A DNA stretch of 60,890 nt from Fidelibacterota bacterium (GCA_014381415.1 JACNLQ010000055.1:1-60890); one strand, 5' to 3'; shown: positions 8,647 to 18,456, counted from the stretch's first letter. Numbers and translations: made by a program. Notes: generated by a model not told the origin, from the letters alone.

Positions 8647-8668
8647 GGTGATTATTAATATAATCACC
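8647..8668. other. 9-bp perfect hairpin in the rplI 3' region
   Basis: GGTGATTAT (8647-8655), loop TAAT, ATAATCACC (8660-8668). No T-run follows. It sits 18 nt before the terminator and may protect the 3' end of the ribosomal mRNA or serve as a secondary pause; the role is not shown by the sequence. Confidence 0.5.
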
Positions 8669-8685
8669 AAGAGTATTTATAGTAG

Positions 8686-8716
8686 GGGCAGGATATTTCC
8701 TGCCCTTATTGTTTTT
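8686..8716 (+). terminator. Rho-independent terminator of the ribosomal-protein operon
   Basis: GGGCAGGA (8686-8693), loop TATT, TCCTGCCC (8698-8705), then TTATTGTTTTT. An 8-bp GC-rich perfect stem with a U-rich tail, 60 nt after rplI and 45 nt before priA. Confidence 0.9.
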
Positions 8717-8761
8717 GGTTACTATTGTAATTTCATAGTCATCCCAGACTAAATTAACCCC

Positions 8762-10969
8762 ATGTTCGCTCGGGTCAGTTTTCCAATTTCCAGCTTTAGA
8801 TCTTTTACCTATAAAATTCCTAGTTCCCTAAATGGTACCCTTCATCCTGGTACCTGTGTAAATGCCCCCATCAACCGAAGATTGCAGGCTGGATTTGTTG
8901 TGGCATTGAATACGGATTCAGAATATAAAGGGAAAATTCTCACCATTGATTCTATACGGGAAAAAGAACTTCATATTCCTGAAGAATTGTGGCAAACTTT
9001 GGAGTGGATATCTCAGTATTATATCACACCGCTGGGTCAGGTATTAAAAGCAGCAGTTCCTAATTCATTTCTGAAATTATACAAACCAAAGCAGGTTCAA
9101 TTTGTTAAAATAACACCAAAAGGATTACAGGCAATTTCCACTTTTGAAAATAAAAAGCCGGCCCAAAAACGGTTATTGGAAGCGCTTTCCAAAATTAATG
9201 AACCAATAAAAACAGCATCCCTCACCGAGTTTGTATCTTCACCCCACACAGTCTGCAATCAATTAGAAAAAACAGGATTAATTGAATCGCAGTCTCAACC
9301 CCAAATAACCGACCCCTTTGAAATAATGGGACCGGGTGAATTTCAAAATATACAATTATCTACGGAGCAACAGGGAGTGGTTGACAGCATCCAAAATACA
9401 GGAAAAGGATTTCATCCATACCTATTGCACGGCGTAACAGGATCAGGAAAAACAGAGGTATATTTGAAGTTGGCACAGACCACCGTTGAAGCTGGTCAAT
9501 CTGTGCTGGTTTTGGTACCAGAAATCGCTCTCACTCCACAAGTTGCAAGCCGGTTTCGGAAAGCTTTTGGAAGCCGGGTTGCGCTCTGGCATAGCCGAAT
9601 GACAAAGGCTGAAAAAGGCTGGACTTGGCAGCAGTTAAAAAAAGGGGAATACTCGGTGGTAGTGGGTGCTCGATCTGCAATCTTTGCACCGCTGAAAAAT
9701 TTGGGACTCATAATTGTTGACGAAGAACAGGAGGCAACTTATAAGCAGGAAAATCCTGCTCCGCGCTACCATGCCCGGGATGTAGCCATGGTTCGAGGTA
9801 AACAAGCCAATGCAGCTGTACTCTTAACCAGTGCTACTCCCTGTTTGGAAAGTTACTATAATGCCCTGCAAAAAAAATTCACACTCCTGAAACTAACCAA
9901 GCGTTTTGGAAAATCAAATTACCCTGCTGTAGAGCTGGTTGATATGAAAAAGGAATACTCTGATGATGGCAATGCACTATTAAGCAAGTCATTGCTTCAA
10001 GCAATAAATGACCGTTTGGAAAGATCTGAACAGATAATTATTTTGCAGAATCGCAGAGGATATTCCCGTGTTCATCAATGTCTGGAATGTGGTGAAATTA
10101 AGAAATGTAAACATTGTTCTGTGGCATTAACTTTTCACCGAACTGATAATAATTTACATTGTCATTACTGTGAAGCCATTGAATTTCCAGAATCAAAATG
10201 TAATGATTGTAATGCAGAAAATATGACCTTTGCCGGTTCCGGCACCCAACGGGTAGAAGATGTGTTGCACCAACAATTTCCAGAGGCGGGAATTTTACGG
10301 ATGGACATGGATACAGTGCGTGGAAAAGGATCCCACATAAAAATTCTTGAAAAATTTGCAAATGGAAAAGCTGATATTTTGTTAGGCACTCAAATGATTG
10401 CCAAAGGTCTTGATTTTGAAAATGTAACCCTAGTAGGTGTAATCAATGCAGATTCCGGATTATTTTTCCCTGATTTTCGGGCGGGTGAGCGTGTGTTTCA
10501 ATTGATTTACCAAGTGGCAGGAAGAGCCGGAAGGCGCAATAAACCCGGACTGGCTATCATTCAAACCTATAATCCGGACGATATTTATATTCAGACGGCA
10601 GCTGCCTTAAACACTAAAAAATTCTACAATGTATCTTTGGCACAACGGCAGGAGTTAAGCTATCCCCCCTTTTCACGAATCGGACGCATTTTATTTATAG
10701 GGAAAAATAAATTAATTGTAGATGATTTTGCCCAAAAAGTTGGCATAAAATTAATGGGAAATTCAAATTATAAAATATTGGGACCTGCGTCAGCTCCTAT
10801 TGAAAAAATTAAGGGGAATTGGCGTGTACATTTGATTATTAAATCTAAAAACCGAAATATCAGCAGTCTTCACCAATTTATACATAGTACAATTGGCTTT
10901 ATAATTTTTGAGCGAAAATGGAAAGGGGTTCGTATTTTAATTGATGTGGATCCAGCTTCTATGTTATAA
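8762..10969 (+). CDS. priA: Primosomal replication-restart helicase PriA
   Basis: 735 residues, normal length. Residues 1-100 form the 3'-DNA-binding domain (FARVSFPISSFRSFTYKIP). Walker A is GVTGSGKTEVY; the motif II region is VDEEQEATYKQENPAPRYHARD; the zinc-binding insert has CLECGEIKKCKHC and CHYCEA...CNDC; helicase motif VI is QVAGRAGR. PriA reloads DnaB at stalled forks. The fourth residue of the DEEH box is Gln instead of the usual His. Nothing obvious precedes it except the rplI terminator, so it has its own promoter; the metallopeptidase gene begins 3 nt after its stop. Confidence 0.96.
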   Translation: MFARVSFPISSFRSFTYKIPSSLNGTLHPGTCVNAPINRRLQAGFVVALNTDSEYKGKILTIDSIREKELHIPEELWQTLEWISQYYITPLGQVLKAAVPNSFLKLYKPKQVQFVKITPKGLQAISTFENKKPAQKRLLEALSKINEPIKTASLTEFVSSPHTVCNQLEKTGLIESQSQPQITDPFEIMGPGEFQNIQLSTEQQGVVDSIQNTGKGFHPYLLHGVTGSGKTEVYLKLAQTTVEAGQSVLVLVPEIALTPQVASRFRKAFGSRVALWHSRMTKAEKGWTWQQLKKGEYSVVVGARSAIFAPLKNLGLIIVDEEQEATYKQENPAPRYHARDVAMVRGKQANAAVLLTSATPCLESYYNALQKKFTLLKLTKRFGKSNYPAVELVDMKKEYSDDGNALLSKSLLQAINDRLERSEQIIILQNRRGYSRVHQCLECGEIKKCKHCSVALTFHRTDNNLHCHYCEAIEFPESKCNDCNAENMTFAGSGTQRVEDVLHQQFPEAGILRMDMDTVRGKGSHIKILEKFANGKADILLGTQMIAKGLDFENVTLVGVINADSGLFFPDFRAGERVFQLIYQVAGRAGRRNKPGLAIIQTYNPDDIYIQTAAALNTKKFYNVSLAQRQELSYPPFSRIGRILFIGKNKLIVDDFAQKVGIKLMGNSNYKILGPASAPIEKIKGNWRVHLIIKSKNRNISSLHQFIHSTIGFIIFERKWKGVRILIDVDPASML

Positions 10970-10971
10970 AA

Positions 10972-11886
10972 ATGATACGATTTATTTTATTTATTTTCAT
11001 CTTTGGTACCCAAGTATTTTCGGATACCTTTCCCACCGAACTAGGTGAATGCACCCTTGAAATTTATGGAGGCAGAGTGGATGATATTCCGGAGATTGTT
11101 CAACTTATAAAGGATGAATCTGTAAAGCTGGTGAGAAAATTGGGAGAAGTTGCTATCAGAGACTATTCGGTTTATATCACCAGCAATATGGATGATTTTT
11201 ATGAAAAATCTAAGGGACCCGTTCCAGAATGGGGGATTGCGGTGGCTAAAATAAATCCTGACCGGGCCATACTAAAATCCCCAGGAATTGCAAATATTTC
11301 ATTTATCCGAATGAAAGAAGTCATCGTGCATGAACTAAATCATATTTATATGTTTCGCATTCCCAATTATTACAGCATGCCATCATGGTTTAAAGAGGGA
11401 ATGGCCATGGCTGGATCCTATGAATTTTCGTTGCTGCATAAAATTGAAATTTCCAAAGCCCATTGGAGAAAACAAACTATCCCCCTGCAGCGATTGCAAA
11501 ATATGGGCATTCATAACAAGGGAAAAATTAAATTAGCCTATGGCGAATCTGCAGCAGCAGTAGAAGCACTACAGTATTATTATGGTGATAATACACCCCA
11601 GAAAATTTTAAATGAAATGCGCTCAGGTAAGGAGTTTCCTGAAGCCCTGGAAACAGCCATTAATGAAGAATATATTGAATTTCAGATCAAATTTGAAATC
11701 TACCTGGAAGAAAATTATAACTGGGTCTTTCTCTTCCGTTCTGCTAAATATGTATATGTAATTTTACCTATAATTTTGGTGTTAGGATTTCTGTATCGCA
11801 ATCATCGAAATAAATTGAAACTGAAACAATGGGAAATTGAAGAAGAATTAGAAAACACCGAATGGAACGAAGAACTGCCCAACTAA
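10972..11886 (+). CDS. Membrane-anchored zinc metallopeptidase (peptidase MA-like gluzincin)
   Basis: 304 residues. Signal peptide at 1-18 (RFILFIFIFGTQVFS), a periplasmic domain with HELNH (HEXXH, about residue 122) and, about 23 residues on, SWFKEGMA supplying the third Glu ligand, then one C-terminal membrane helix (YVYVILPIILVLGFLY) and a charged cytoplasmic tail. This is the gluzincin arrangement of the peptidase MA superfamily; the substrate is unknown. Starts 3 nt after priA and overlaps the next gene by 25 nt, so the two downstream products probably work together at the envelope. Confidence 0.75.
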   Translation: MIRFILFIFIFGTQVFSDTFPTELGECTLEIYGGRVDDIPEIVQLIKDESVKLVRKLGEVAIRDYSVYITSNMDDFYEKSKGPVPEWGIAVAKINPDRAILKSPGIANISFIRMKEVIVHELNHIYMFRIPNYYSMPSWFKEGMAMAGSYEFSLLHKIEISKAHWRKQTIPLQRLQNMGIHNKGKIKLAYGESAAAVEALQYYYGDNTPQKILNEMRSGKEFPEALETAINEEYIEFQIKFEIYLEENYNWVFLFRSAKYVYVILPIILVLGFLYRNHRNKLKLKQWEIEEELENTEWNEELPN

Positions 11887-12758
11887 TATATTTACTATTT
11901 GCAGGATGGATTTTTGGGGCAGGGTCTTATGAAATTCTGCAGTTCCCAATGGACGCCCGTAATTTAGCCCTGCATAATTCAGCATCAGCCTATGATGGAT
12001 TGTTACTAAGCAATAACCCCGCATCCCTCTCAAAACGGGCAAAGGGGAATACATATTCTTATTTTTATCTCCCAGGGGAAATTCATTTTACAGGGTACCA
12101 ATCTGTTCATAAATCCAAATTGGGAATTAGATTAACAAAGATTTCAATTATGAACTATGGTGCCATTATAGACAGTGAAACGGAAAATAAATCCTACGCT
12201 TTTGACATTTTATTTGAAACAGGATTCAAAAAGGAATATAAAAATATCACCTCTATTGGAATTTCTGGCGGTTATTTTCTCAGTTCTATTGCAGGGTATC
12301 AATCCCAACTTGTATTTACCAATTTTGGTATGAGGAGCCGACTGTTAAGAAAGAGACTTGGAGTGGGATTGTCCCTTGAAAACATTGGTATTTTACTCAA
12401 ATCCTACACCGACATCAAGGAACCCATCCCCGCACTATTTAGAACAGCTTTATACTATGAACCCCGCTATATTCCACTCCTCATCAATGGAGATATTGTT
12501 ACTTATTTTGGTGATGGCGACTCATTTTATTTTTCCGGTGGGATTGAATTAAAGCCGGATAGTCGTCTAACGCTCCGTTTGGGGAGCAGCAGCCATCGTG
12601 CTGGTTATTTAACAGGTGATTTTTCATCTGATGTTATTGCCGGTTTTTCAGGTGGCGTTGGTTTTCGCTTTACAAATATGACCCTGGATGTTGGCTTTAT
12701 GAATTTAGGTCCAGCCGGGTTTGTGGTGGGATTTTCGTTGAAGAAGAAGGTAGATTAA
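11862..12758 (+). CDS. PorV/PorQ-like outer-membrane beta-barrel protein
   Basis: 298 residues. A short basic start (MERRTAQ) and hydrophobic segment form a signal peptide. The mature chain opens with SYEILQFPMDARNLALHNSASAYDGLLLSNNPASLS, the 'DARxxALGxAxxA..NPAxLA' pattern of the PorV/PorQ/UPF0164 family, and then alternates short strands and turns to the terminal aromatic-ended strand (GFVVGFSLKK). PorV/Q proteins act in type IX secretion or as general outer-membrane barrels; no PorK-N genes are here. Ends in a 4-nt tail-to-tail overlap with the TauE gene. Confidence 0.7.
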   Translation: MERRTAQLIYLLFAGWIFGAGSYEILQFPMDARNLALHNSASAYDGLLLSNNPASLSKRAKGNTYSYFYLPGEIHFTGYQSVHKSKLGIRLTKISIMNYGAIIDSETENKSYAFDILFETGFKKEYKNITSIGISGGYFLSSIAGYQSQLVFTNFGMRSRLLRKRLGVGLSLENIGILLKSYTDIKEPIPALFRTALYYEPRYIPLLINGDIVTYFGDGDSFYFSGGIELKPDSRLTLRLGSSSHRAGYLTGDFSSDVIAGFSGGVGFRFTNMTLDVGFMNLGPAGFVVGFSLKKKVD

Positions 12759-13525
12759 TCAAATAAAATCGGAATAAATTGATCCATAATAAGTTTAAAC
12801 GCAATAACCGTCAAAGCTCCGCGAAACAGTAGCTGGAATACCTTTTCAGGAATGAAGGCCAAAATTTGCTTGCCGAAATTGGTGCCTATGAATACAGCGA
12901 TCACTAAAGGGATAAGAATATCCACCTCAGCAAAATAATCAAACTGAAAAAAGAATATGAAGAGGGGGATTTTTCCGGTATGACTAATTGCCTGACAAAT
13001 GGCTTTATTGGCAATGATAGTTTCTTTTGTTAGTTTACCCTTTAGAAAAAATGGTGCAATTAGGGGACCGGTAGCGCCAATGAAAACGGTTGTAAGTCCG
13101 CTCACCAGACCCACTCCGAAAAAATTAGGATGGTCATCTTTTGGCTGAGGTCTGCGCCCAAACAAAAACCAGAGAATAAAAATACCAATGAGGGGTTTGA
13201 GAAAATCAATTTTTATTTCTTTGGCAGACTCTACCTGAAATAGAGTGATGAGAATAAAAATTATGAATGCGGACATACTTAGTCCAAGGATCGCTCCGGG
13301 TAGATATTCGCGGACAATATTAGTTTTAATATGCTCACGGAAAACATAACTTCGGGTAAAATTACTTACCAGCTGAATAATTCCATGGAGAGCCACGACA
13401 GCATAACCTTCGGGAATCATGATAGCCATAATTCCCAGGAGAATAATGCCGCCTCCCATTCCTAAAACTGCAGAAATGGAGGAAGTAATAAAAGCTGCGG
13501 TTATGAGAATTATGGCGTCTATTAT
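12755..13525 (-). CDS. TauE/SafE-family membrane permease, start unclear
   Basis: Family of about 8-helix exporters of sulfite/organosulfonates. VLGMGGGIILL is the N-terminal family motif and FIGATGPLIAPFFLKGKLTKE matches the second half-repeat (G-GP--AP). From ATG 13459 the protein is 234 residues but begins at the Gly motif itself, lacking most of the first helix. The frame is open further and codes IIDAIILITAAFITSS, a good first helix, up to ATA codons at 13525-13520 and a TAA at 13528-13526 that touches a repeat element. The original start was therefore probably removed or replaced, or a non-canonical start is used. GAGGGG of the repeat lies close upstream. Confidence 0.72.
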   Translation of the reverse strand: MIDAIILITAAFITSSISAVLGMGGGIILLGIMAIMIPEGYAVVALHGIIQLVSNFTRSYVFREHIKTNIVREYLPGAILGLSMSAFIIFILITLFQVESAKEIKIDFLKPLIGIFILWFLFGRRPQPKDDHPNFFGVGLVSGLTTVFIGATGPLIAPFFLKGKLTKETIIANKAICQAISHTGKIPLFIFFFQFDYFAEVDILIPLVIAVFIGTNFGKQILAFIPEKVFQLLFRGALTVIAFKLIMDQFIPILFD

Positions 13526-13528
13526 TTA

Positions 13529-13648
13529 CCCCTCACCCTGCCTCTCCCTTGTGAGAGGAGAATTTTTTTTAACATTCTTCAAAAACTAGATTGATTAATA
13601 AAGTTTGATTAAGCCTCTTCTCCTTGGGGAGAAGATTAAGATGAGGGG
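13529..13648. repeat. REP-like palindromic repeat element (two hairpins, 120 bp)
   Basis: Bounded by CCCCTCA (13529-13535) and its inverted copy TGAGGGG (13642-13648). Two internal hairpins: CCTCTC-6-GAGAGG (13541-13558) and CTTCTCC-4-GGAGAAG (13617-13634). The 'CCCCTCACCCTG-CCTCTCCC' style is shared by dispersed intergenic repeats in many bacteria. It lies between the start of the TauE gene and the upstream kbl gene's 3' end. Confidence 0.75.
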
Positions 13649-13678
13649 AGAGTTGCAATGAAAGATTAATTTAATCTA

Positions 13679-14863
13679 TTAACTAATTACATTATGAATT
13701 TTCCCAACCTTTTCAAAAGCAGCAATGGCTTTATCCAAATGCTCTCTGGAGTGTGCGGCAGAAATTTGCACTCGAATTCTGGCTTCCCCTTTGGGCACTA
13801 CGGGGAACGAGAAGCCAATAACATAAATACCTTCATCCAACATTTCACTGGCAATATCTTGAGCCAATTTGGCATCACCCAACATAATGGGAACAATGGG
13901 GTGTACACCAGACTTAATATCAAATCCGGCTTCAGTAATTTCAGCTCTGAAATATTGGGTGTTTTCTTCCAGTTTATCACGGAGTTCAGTTGTATTAGAA
14001 AGCATATCCAATACAGCAATTGAGGTAGTAACGATAGAAGGAGCTACGGTATTACTGAATAGATATGGGCGGGATCGCTGCCTAAGCAGATCAATGATTT
14101 CCTTTCGACCGGAAGTAAAGCCGCCAGAGGCACCGCCCAATGCTTTACCCAATGTGGAAGTGATAATATCTACCCTGCCCATGACATTACAGTGCTCAAT
14201 TGAACCTCTTCCGGAAGCTCCAAAAAAGCCAGTGGCGTGAGAATCATCCACCATCACCAGCGCTTCGTATTTTTCAGCCAGATCACAAATTGATTTCAGA
14301 TTAGCTACAAAACCATCCATGGAAAAAATGCCATCAGTAACAATGAGGCGGGAACGGGCATTCTGTGTTTTTTGTAGAATATTTTCCAGCCCAGCCATAT
14401 CTGAATTGGGATAACGGTGGCGTTGTGCCTTACAAAGGCGAACCCCGTCAATAATAGATGCATGATTAAGAGCATCAGAAATTACTGCATCTTCCGCTCC
14501 CAGCAGAGTCTCAAACAGCCCTCCATTTGCATCAAAACAGGATGTATAAAGGATTGTATCTTCTGTATGGAGGAAGGTTGAAATCTTCTCTTCCAACTGT
14601 TTATGTATGGATTGTGTACCACAAATAAATCGAACGGAGCTCAGTCCAAATCCCCATTTTTCTACGCCATCCATAGCAGCCTGAATTAGCTGGGGATGAT
14701 TAGCAAGTCCCAGATAATTATTGGCACAGAAATTGATCACCTGTTTTTCATTTACAGTAATCTCAGCCTGTTGTTGGGATTCAATTATCCGTTCCTGTTT
14801 GTACAATCCGGCTGCTTTTATTTCAGCTATTTCATCTTGTAATCTATTATGAATGGTATTCAA
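13679..14863 (-). CDS. kbl: Glycine C-acetyltransferase (2-amino-3-ketobutyrate CoA ligase)
   Basis: 394 residues, normal length. PLP enzyme of the alpha-oxoamine synthase family that splits 2-amino-3-oxobutyrate with CoA into glycine and acetyl-CoA. Motifs: [49 protein letters not shown], and the PLP lysine in [12 protein letters not shown]. It directly follows (12-nt gap) the threonine dehydrogenase-like gene, which makes its substrate, and this distinguishes it from bioF/hemA relatives. Confidence 0.95.
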   Translation of the reverse strand: MNTIHNRLQDEIAEIKAAGLYKQERIIESQQQAEITVNEKQVINFCANNYLGLANHPQLIQAAMDGVEKWGFGLSSVRFICGTQSIHKQLEEKISTFLHTEDTILYTSCFDANGGLFETLLGAEDAVISDALNHASIIDGVRLCKAQRHRYPNSDMAGLENILQKTQNARSRLIVTDGIFSMDGFVANLKSICDLAEKYEALVMVDDSHATGFFGASGRGSIEHCNVMGRVDIITSTLGKALGGASGGFTSGRKEIIDLLRQRSRPYLFSNTVAPSIVTTSIAVLDMLSNTTELRDKLEENTQYFRAEITEAGFDIKSGVHPIVPIMLGDAKLAQDIASEMLDEGIYVIGFSFPVVPKGEARIRVQISAAHSREHLDKAIAAFEKVGKIHNVIS

Positions 14864-14875
14864 TTTTTCTCCAAA

Positions 14876-15895
14876 TTAATTTTTATACATCAGTTGTAAA
14901 TCGGGAACAAGATAGTCATTCATCCCAGAATCCAAATTATGGGTAGGCTTCCAATTCCAATCTTTTTTTGCCATGTTGTCATCTGTATCAGCTGGCCAAC
15001 TATCCACCATTTGTTGGCGTTTTTCCGTTACTTCAAATCCGATTTCAGCATTGGGAAAAAACGCCAACACCCTTTGCCTGAACTCTTCAGCCGTCGGCGC
15101 AAAGGACCTGATATTATACACTGTTCGCGAAATGTTTTCTACAGGAGCATCCATTAAAGTAGTGATAGCAGAAATGGCATCGGGCATGGTCATAAAAGGC
15201 AGTTGGGTATCTTCCCGAACGAAACATTTGTAAGGCTCTCCCTTTGCCGCTGCGTGTAACATTTCAGGAATATAATCCGATGTACCACCTGTTGGAATTG
15301 TCTTTGAAGAAATTATACCGGGAAATCGAATAGAACGAAAATCAATATAGTGCTGATGTTTTTCCGCCCCTAATCGCTGGTAATTATTGGTGTAGTAATT
15401 TCCTAAATGTTCACAATAAAGTTTATTACAGCCGTACATGGTAGTGGGATTTCGATAGCTATCTTCCTTTATAGCGCTGGCTGAATTTTTCTCTTCTAAT
15501 CCTGAAAAACCATAGACTGCAATGGAACTGGGAAAGAAAAACTTCACTGCATTTCCCTGAGATCGACCCTGTTCAATTGCCAAGTTAAGCAGATTCAGTG
15601 TCCCTCCAACATTTACATCGTGAGCTGCACGTGGTGAAAATTCTGCCCGGGTTGACAGCAGGGCTGCCAAATGATAAATGGTATCGAATTCATACTCGCC
15701 ATTCAGCTGTTCTATTAGACCTTGATCCAGTATATTGCCAATGAGTTCTTCATTTGCCAACATCGAAATAGAATCATCCAAGGGATTCAAATCCAATGCC
15801 ACAATATTTACATTATTTTGTTTATGTAGCGCTGTAATGAGCCCTTGCCCCATTTCACCGTTAGCACCTGTAATTAATATAGCTGATTTTCGCAT
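14876..15895 (-). CDS. tdh: SDR-type L-threonine 3-dehydrogenase
   Basis: 339 residues of the extended short-chain dehydrogenase (epimerase-like) family. NAD-binding TGANGEMGQG at 8-17, Asp in ALDLNP, the Tyr-Lys pair in MYGCNK, and SIRFPGIIS. This epimerase-like enzyme, rather than the zinc MDR type of E. coli, is the threonine dehydrogenase of many Bacteroidetes and some Proteobacteria. The neighbour kbl completes threonine to glycine plus acetyl-CoA. A plain NDP-sugar epimerase is the alternative, made unlikely by the operon partner. Confidence 0.88.
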   Translation of the reverse strand: MRKSAILITGANGEMGQGLITALHKQNNVNIVALDLNPLDDSISMLANEELIGNILDQGLIEQLNGEYEFDTIYHLAALLSTRAEFSPRAAHDVNVGGTLNLLNLAIEQGRSQGNAVKFFFPSSIAVYGFSGLEEKNSASAIKEDSYRNPTTMYGCNKLYCEHLGNYYTNNYQRLGAEKHQHYIDFRSIRFPGIISSKTIPTGGTSDYIPEMLHAAAKGEPYKCFVREDTQLPFMTMPDAISAITTLMDAPVENISRTVYNIRSFAPTAEEFRQRVLAFFPNAEIGFEVTEKRQQMVDSWPADTDDNMAKKDWNWKPTHNLDSGMNDYLVPDLQLMYKN

Positions 15896-15993
15896 GAATG
15901 AACCTTTTTTTAAAACTTGATGTGTGGGTTAATTTACAAGGAAATTAATCATTCTCACTTGGATTGCATCTTTATAGGTCAATAATTTTTCCC

Positions 15994-16872
15994 ATGACCA
16001 GAATCCTTATAGTGCCATTTCTTGTTATATTTATTATTTCCTGTGCTGAGGATAAGGAATTAGACACATCAAATTCAAATATTAATTTAGGTGCTGATTC
16101 AACATTTGATATTGTAACTTGGAACATAGAAAATTTCCCCAAACATAGTTCTACCATAGATTATTTATTGGAATTAATTCCACTGATAGAGGCAGATATA
16201 ATAGCTTTGCAAGAAATGGATAGTGAAATAGATTTTCAATATTTAGTTCGACAATTAGAAAATTATGGTGGAATGATAACCAATTCAGCTTCTTATAATA
16301 TTAATTTAGCATTATTGTATTCTAACAATATTGATGTTGAAGACACTTACGAAATATTTACTGATGATTGGTGGTCATTTCCTCGGTCACCCCTTGTTGC
16401 ACAAGTTCATTGGAATGGGAAAGAAATTTTCGTAATAAATAATCATTTTAAAGCCAATGAAAGCGGAACAGAAGATGAGGCACGGCGTAAATCTGCATCG
16501 GAAAATCTGGAAGATTACATCAACGAATATTTACCAAACAAAAATGTAATTATTCTCGGTGATTTAAATGATGAATTGAATGAGGATGCAAATGAAAATG
16601 TATTTCAAAATTTTATTAATGCCCCGACATATTTTCAGTTTACGGACATGGATATTGCATTAGGATCAGAATCATACTGGTCGTATCCAACATGGCCCAG
16701 TCATTTAGATCATATTCTTATTACAAATGAGTTGTTTGATGAATTTGAAAATGAAGGCTCTTTTGTTCAAACAATTCGTTTAGAAGAATACTTTGATAAT
16801 GGTTGGACGGAATATGAAAAGTATATTTCTGATCACCGACCTGTTGGATTAAGTTTAAAATTTAATCCATAA
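15994..16872 (+). CDS. Endonuclease/exonuclease/phosphatase-family lipoprotein
   Basis: Starting at ATG 15994 gives a lipoprotein signal MTRILIVPFLVIFIISC with Cys 17 as the lipidation site; a TTG at 15964 would add ten residues and is less likely. The mature domain has the EEP signature blocks: VTWNIENFP, ADIIALQEMD (catalytic Glu), FVINNHFKAN, VIILGDLND and SDHRPVGLSL (catalytic His). Such proteins hydrolyse phosphodiesters of nucleic acids or lipids; an extracytoplasmic nuclease or phosphodiesterase is plausible. Low GC with many AAT/GAT codons compared with flanking genes. Confidence 0.8.
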   Translation: MTRILIVPFLVIFIISCAEDKELDTSNSNINLGADSTFDIVTWNIENFPKHSSTIDYLLELIPLIEADIIALQEMDSEIDFQYLVRQLENYGGMITNSASYNINLALLYSNNIDVEDTYEIFTDDWWSFPRSPLVAQVHWNGKEIFVINNHFKANESGTEDEARRKSASENLEDYINEYLPNKNVIILGDLNDELNEDANENVFQNFINAPTYFQFTDMDIALGSESYWSYPTWPSHLDHILITNELFDEFENEGSFVQTIRLEEYFDNGWTEYEKYISDHRPVGLSLKFNP

Positions 16873-16953
16873 TGAAATAATCATCTGTTTTTCATGGTAT
16901 GTTCATTAAGTTAAATTCTGTATCTTAAATTCAACCAAAAATAAGGATTTCAA

Positions 16954-18426
16954 TTGGCAAAAGGTGTAACCCCTAAAAGTGAAGATTATGCCCGTTGGTA
17001 CACGGATGTAATAACAAAAGCAGAAATGGCAGACTATGGTCCTGTAAAAGGTACTATGGTCATTCGTCCCTATGGTTATGGTGTTTGGGAAAGTATTAAA
17101 GAAGCTTTCGATAAACGCTTTAAAGAGACTGGACATGTAAATGCCTATTTTCCATTATTTATTCCCAAATCTTTTCTATCCAGGGAAGCTGACCATATCG
17201 AAGGTTTTGCAAAAGAATGTGCGGTGGTAACGCATTCCCGCTTAAAATCTGCCCCTGATGGTAATGGCGTTGTAGTTGATCCTGATTCAAAGTTGGAAGA
17301 AGAGATAATTGTCCGCCCTACTTCTGAAACGGTTATTTGGTCAATGTACAAAAAGTGGATTAATTCTTACCGTGACCTTCCCATTCTAATTAATCAATGG
17401 GCCAATGTGGTGCGCTGGGAAATGCGGACGCGCCTGTTTCTGAGAACCAGTGAATTTCTCTGGCAGGAAGGGCATACTGCCCACGCCACAGAACAGGAAG
17501 CCCGTGAAGAAAGCATACAGATGCTAGATATTTATCAGGAAGTCTTGGAGCAAATTTTAGCTATTCCAGTATTAACCGGATTGAAATCAGAAGCCGAACG
17601 ATTTGCTGGAGCTGTTGATACCTACTGTATCGAAGCCATGATGGGAGATAAACGTGCACTTCAGGCAGGAACATCCCATTATCTTGGTCAGAATTTTGCC
17701 AAAGCCTTTGATGTAAAATTCCAAACTGAAAATAATACAGAGGAGTTGGTGTATGCCACCAGTTGGGGTGTAAGTACAAGGCTAGTTGGCGCTCTTATAA
17801 TGGTGCATGGTGATGATAAAGGATTACGACTACCTCCGAAAGTTGCACCAGTACAAATTGTTATTATTCCAATTATCAAGAATGATAATAGTTTAGATGC
17901 AATTGAAAAATTTCTTGAACCCTTCCTTACTGAATTGGGAGAAATTGGAATTCGATTTAAATTGGATGATCGACAGAAAATTTCACCTGGTTTCAAATTT
18001 AACGAATGGGAAATGAAAGGGGTTCCTATTCGGGTTGAAGTTGGTCCCAGGGATATGGAAGGGGGCACATTATTCTGTGCCCGCAGAGATACAGGAGAGA
18101 AGAAGTCTTATGAAATTGAATCTGCTGCAACAGAGTTAGGGCAGCTTCTGGATGAAATTCAAACGAATATGTTTGAGCAGGCTCTTAAGTTTCGCTCGGA
18201 AAATACATTCACCGTGGACAATTATGACGAATTTAAAAAACAAATTAATTCAGGTGGATTTATACGCTGTGGCTGGGATGGCAATCCTGATTCTGAGGCT
18301 GCTATTAAAAAGGAAACTAAAGCCACCATTCGCTGTATTCTACTTAATGAAAAGACAAAAGATAAAAAGTGTATCTATTCAGAAAATCCCGCAAAACATG
18401 AGGTGATTTTTGCCCGGGCATATTAA
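16954..18426 (+). CDS. proS: Prolyl-tRNA synthetase (archaeal/eukaryotic-type ProS)
   Basis: 490 residues; class II synthetase without the bacterial editing insertion. Motif 2 is in VRWEMRTRLFLRTSEFLWQEGHTAH, motif 1 is near FPLFIPKSFL, and VRPTSETVIW is typical of the short type. A C-terminal extension (to about 490) has Cys in RCGWDG and IRCIL, resembling the zinc-binding tail of this class. The start is TTG with AAGGA 6 nt upstream. Promoter-like TATCTTAAA is at 16920-16928. Confidence 0.96.
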   Translation: MAKGVTPKSEDYARWYTDVITKAEMADYGPVKGTMVIRPYGYGVWESIKEAFDKRFKETGHVNAYFPLFIPKSFLSREADHIEGFAKECAVVTHSRLKSAPDGNGVVVDPDSKLEEEIIVRPTSETVIWSMYKKWINSYRDLPILINQWANVVRWEMRTRLFLRTSEFLWQEGHTAHATEQEAREESIQMLDIYQEVLEQILAIPVLTGLKSEAERFAGAVDTYCIEAMMGDKRALQAGTSHYLGQNFAKAFDVKFQTENNTEELVYATSWGVSTRLVGALIMVHGDDKGLRLPPKVAPVQIVIIPIIKNDNSLDAIEKFLEPFLTELGEIGIRFKLDDRQKISPGFKFNEWEMKGVPIRVEVGPRDMEGGTLFCARRDTGEKKSYEIESAATELGQLLDEIQTNMFEQALKFRSENTFTVDNYDEFKKQINSGGFIRCGWDGNPDSEAAIKKETKATIRCILLNEKTKDKKCIYSENPAKHEVIFARAY

Positions 18427-18456
18427 TTATTCATCCCAAATTTCTAACTAGTATTT

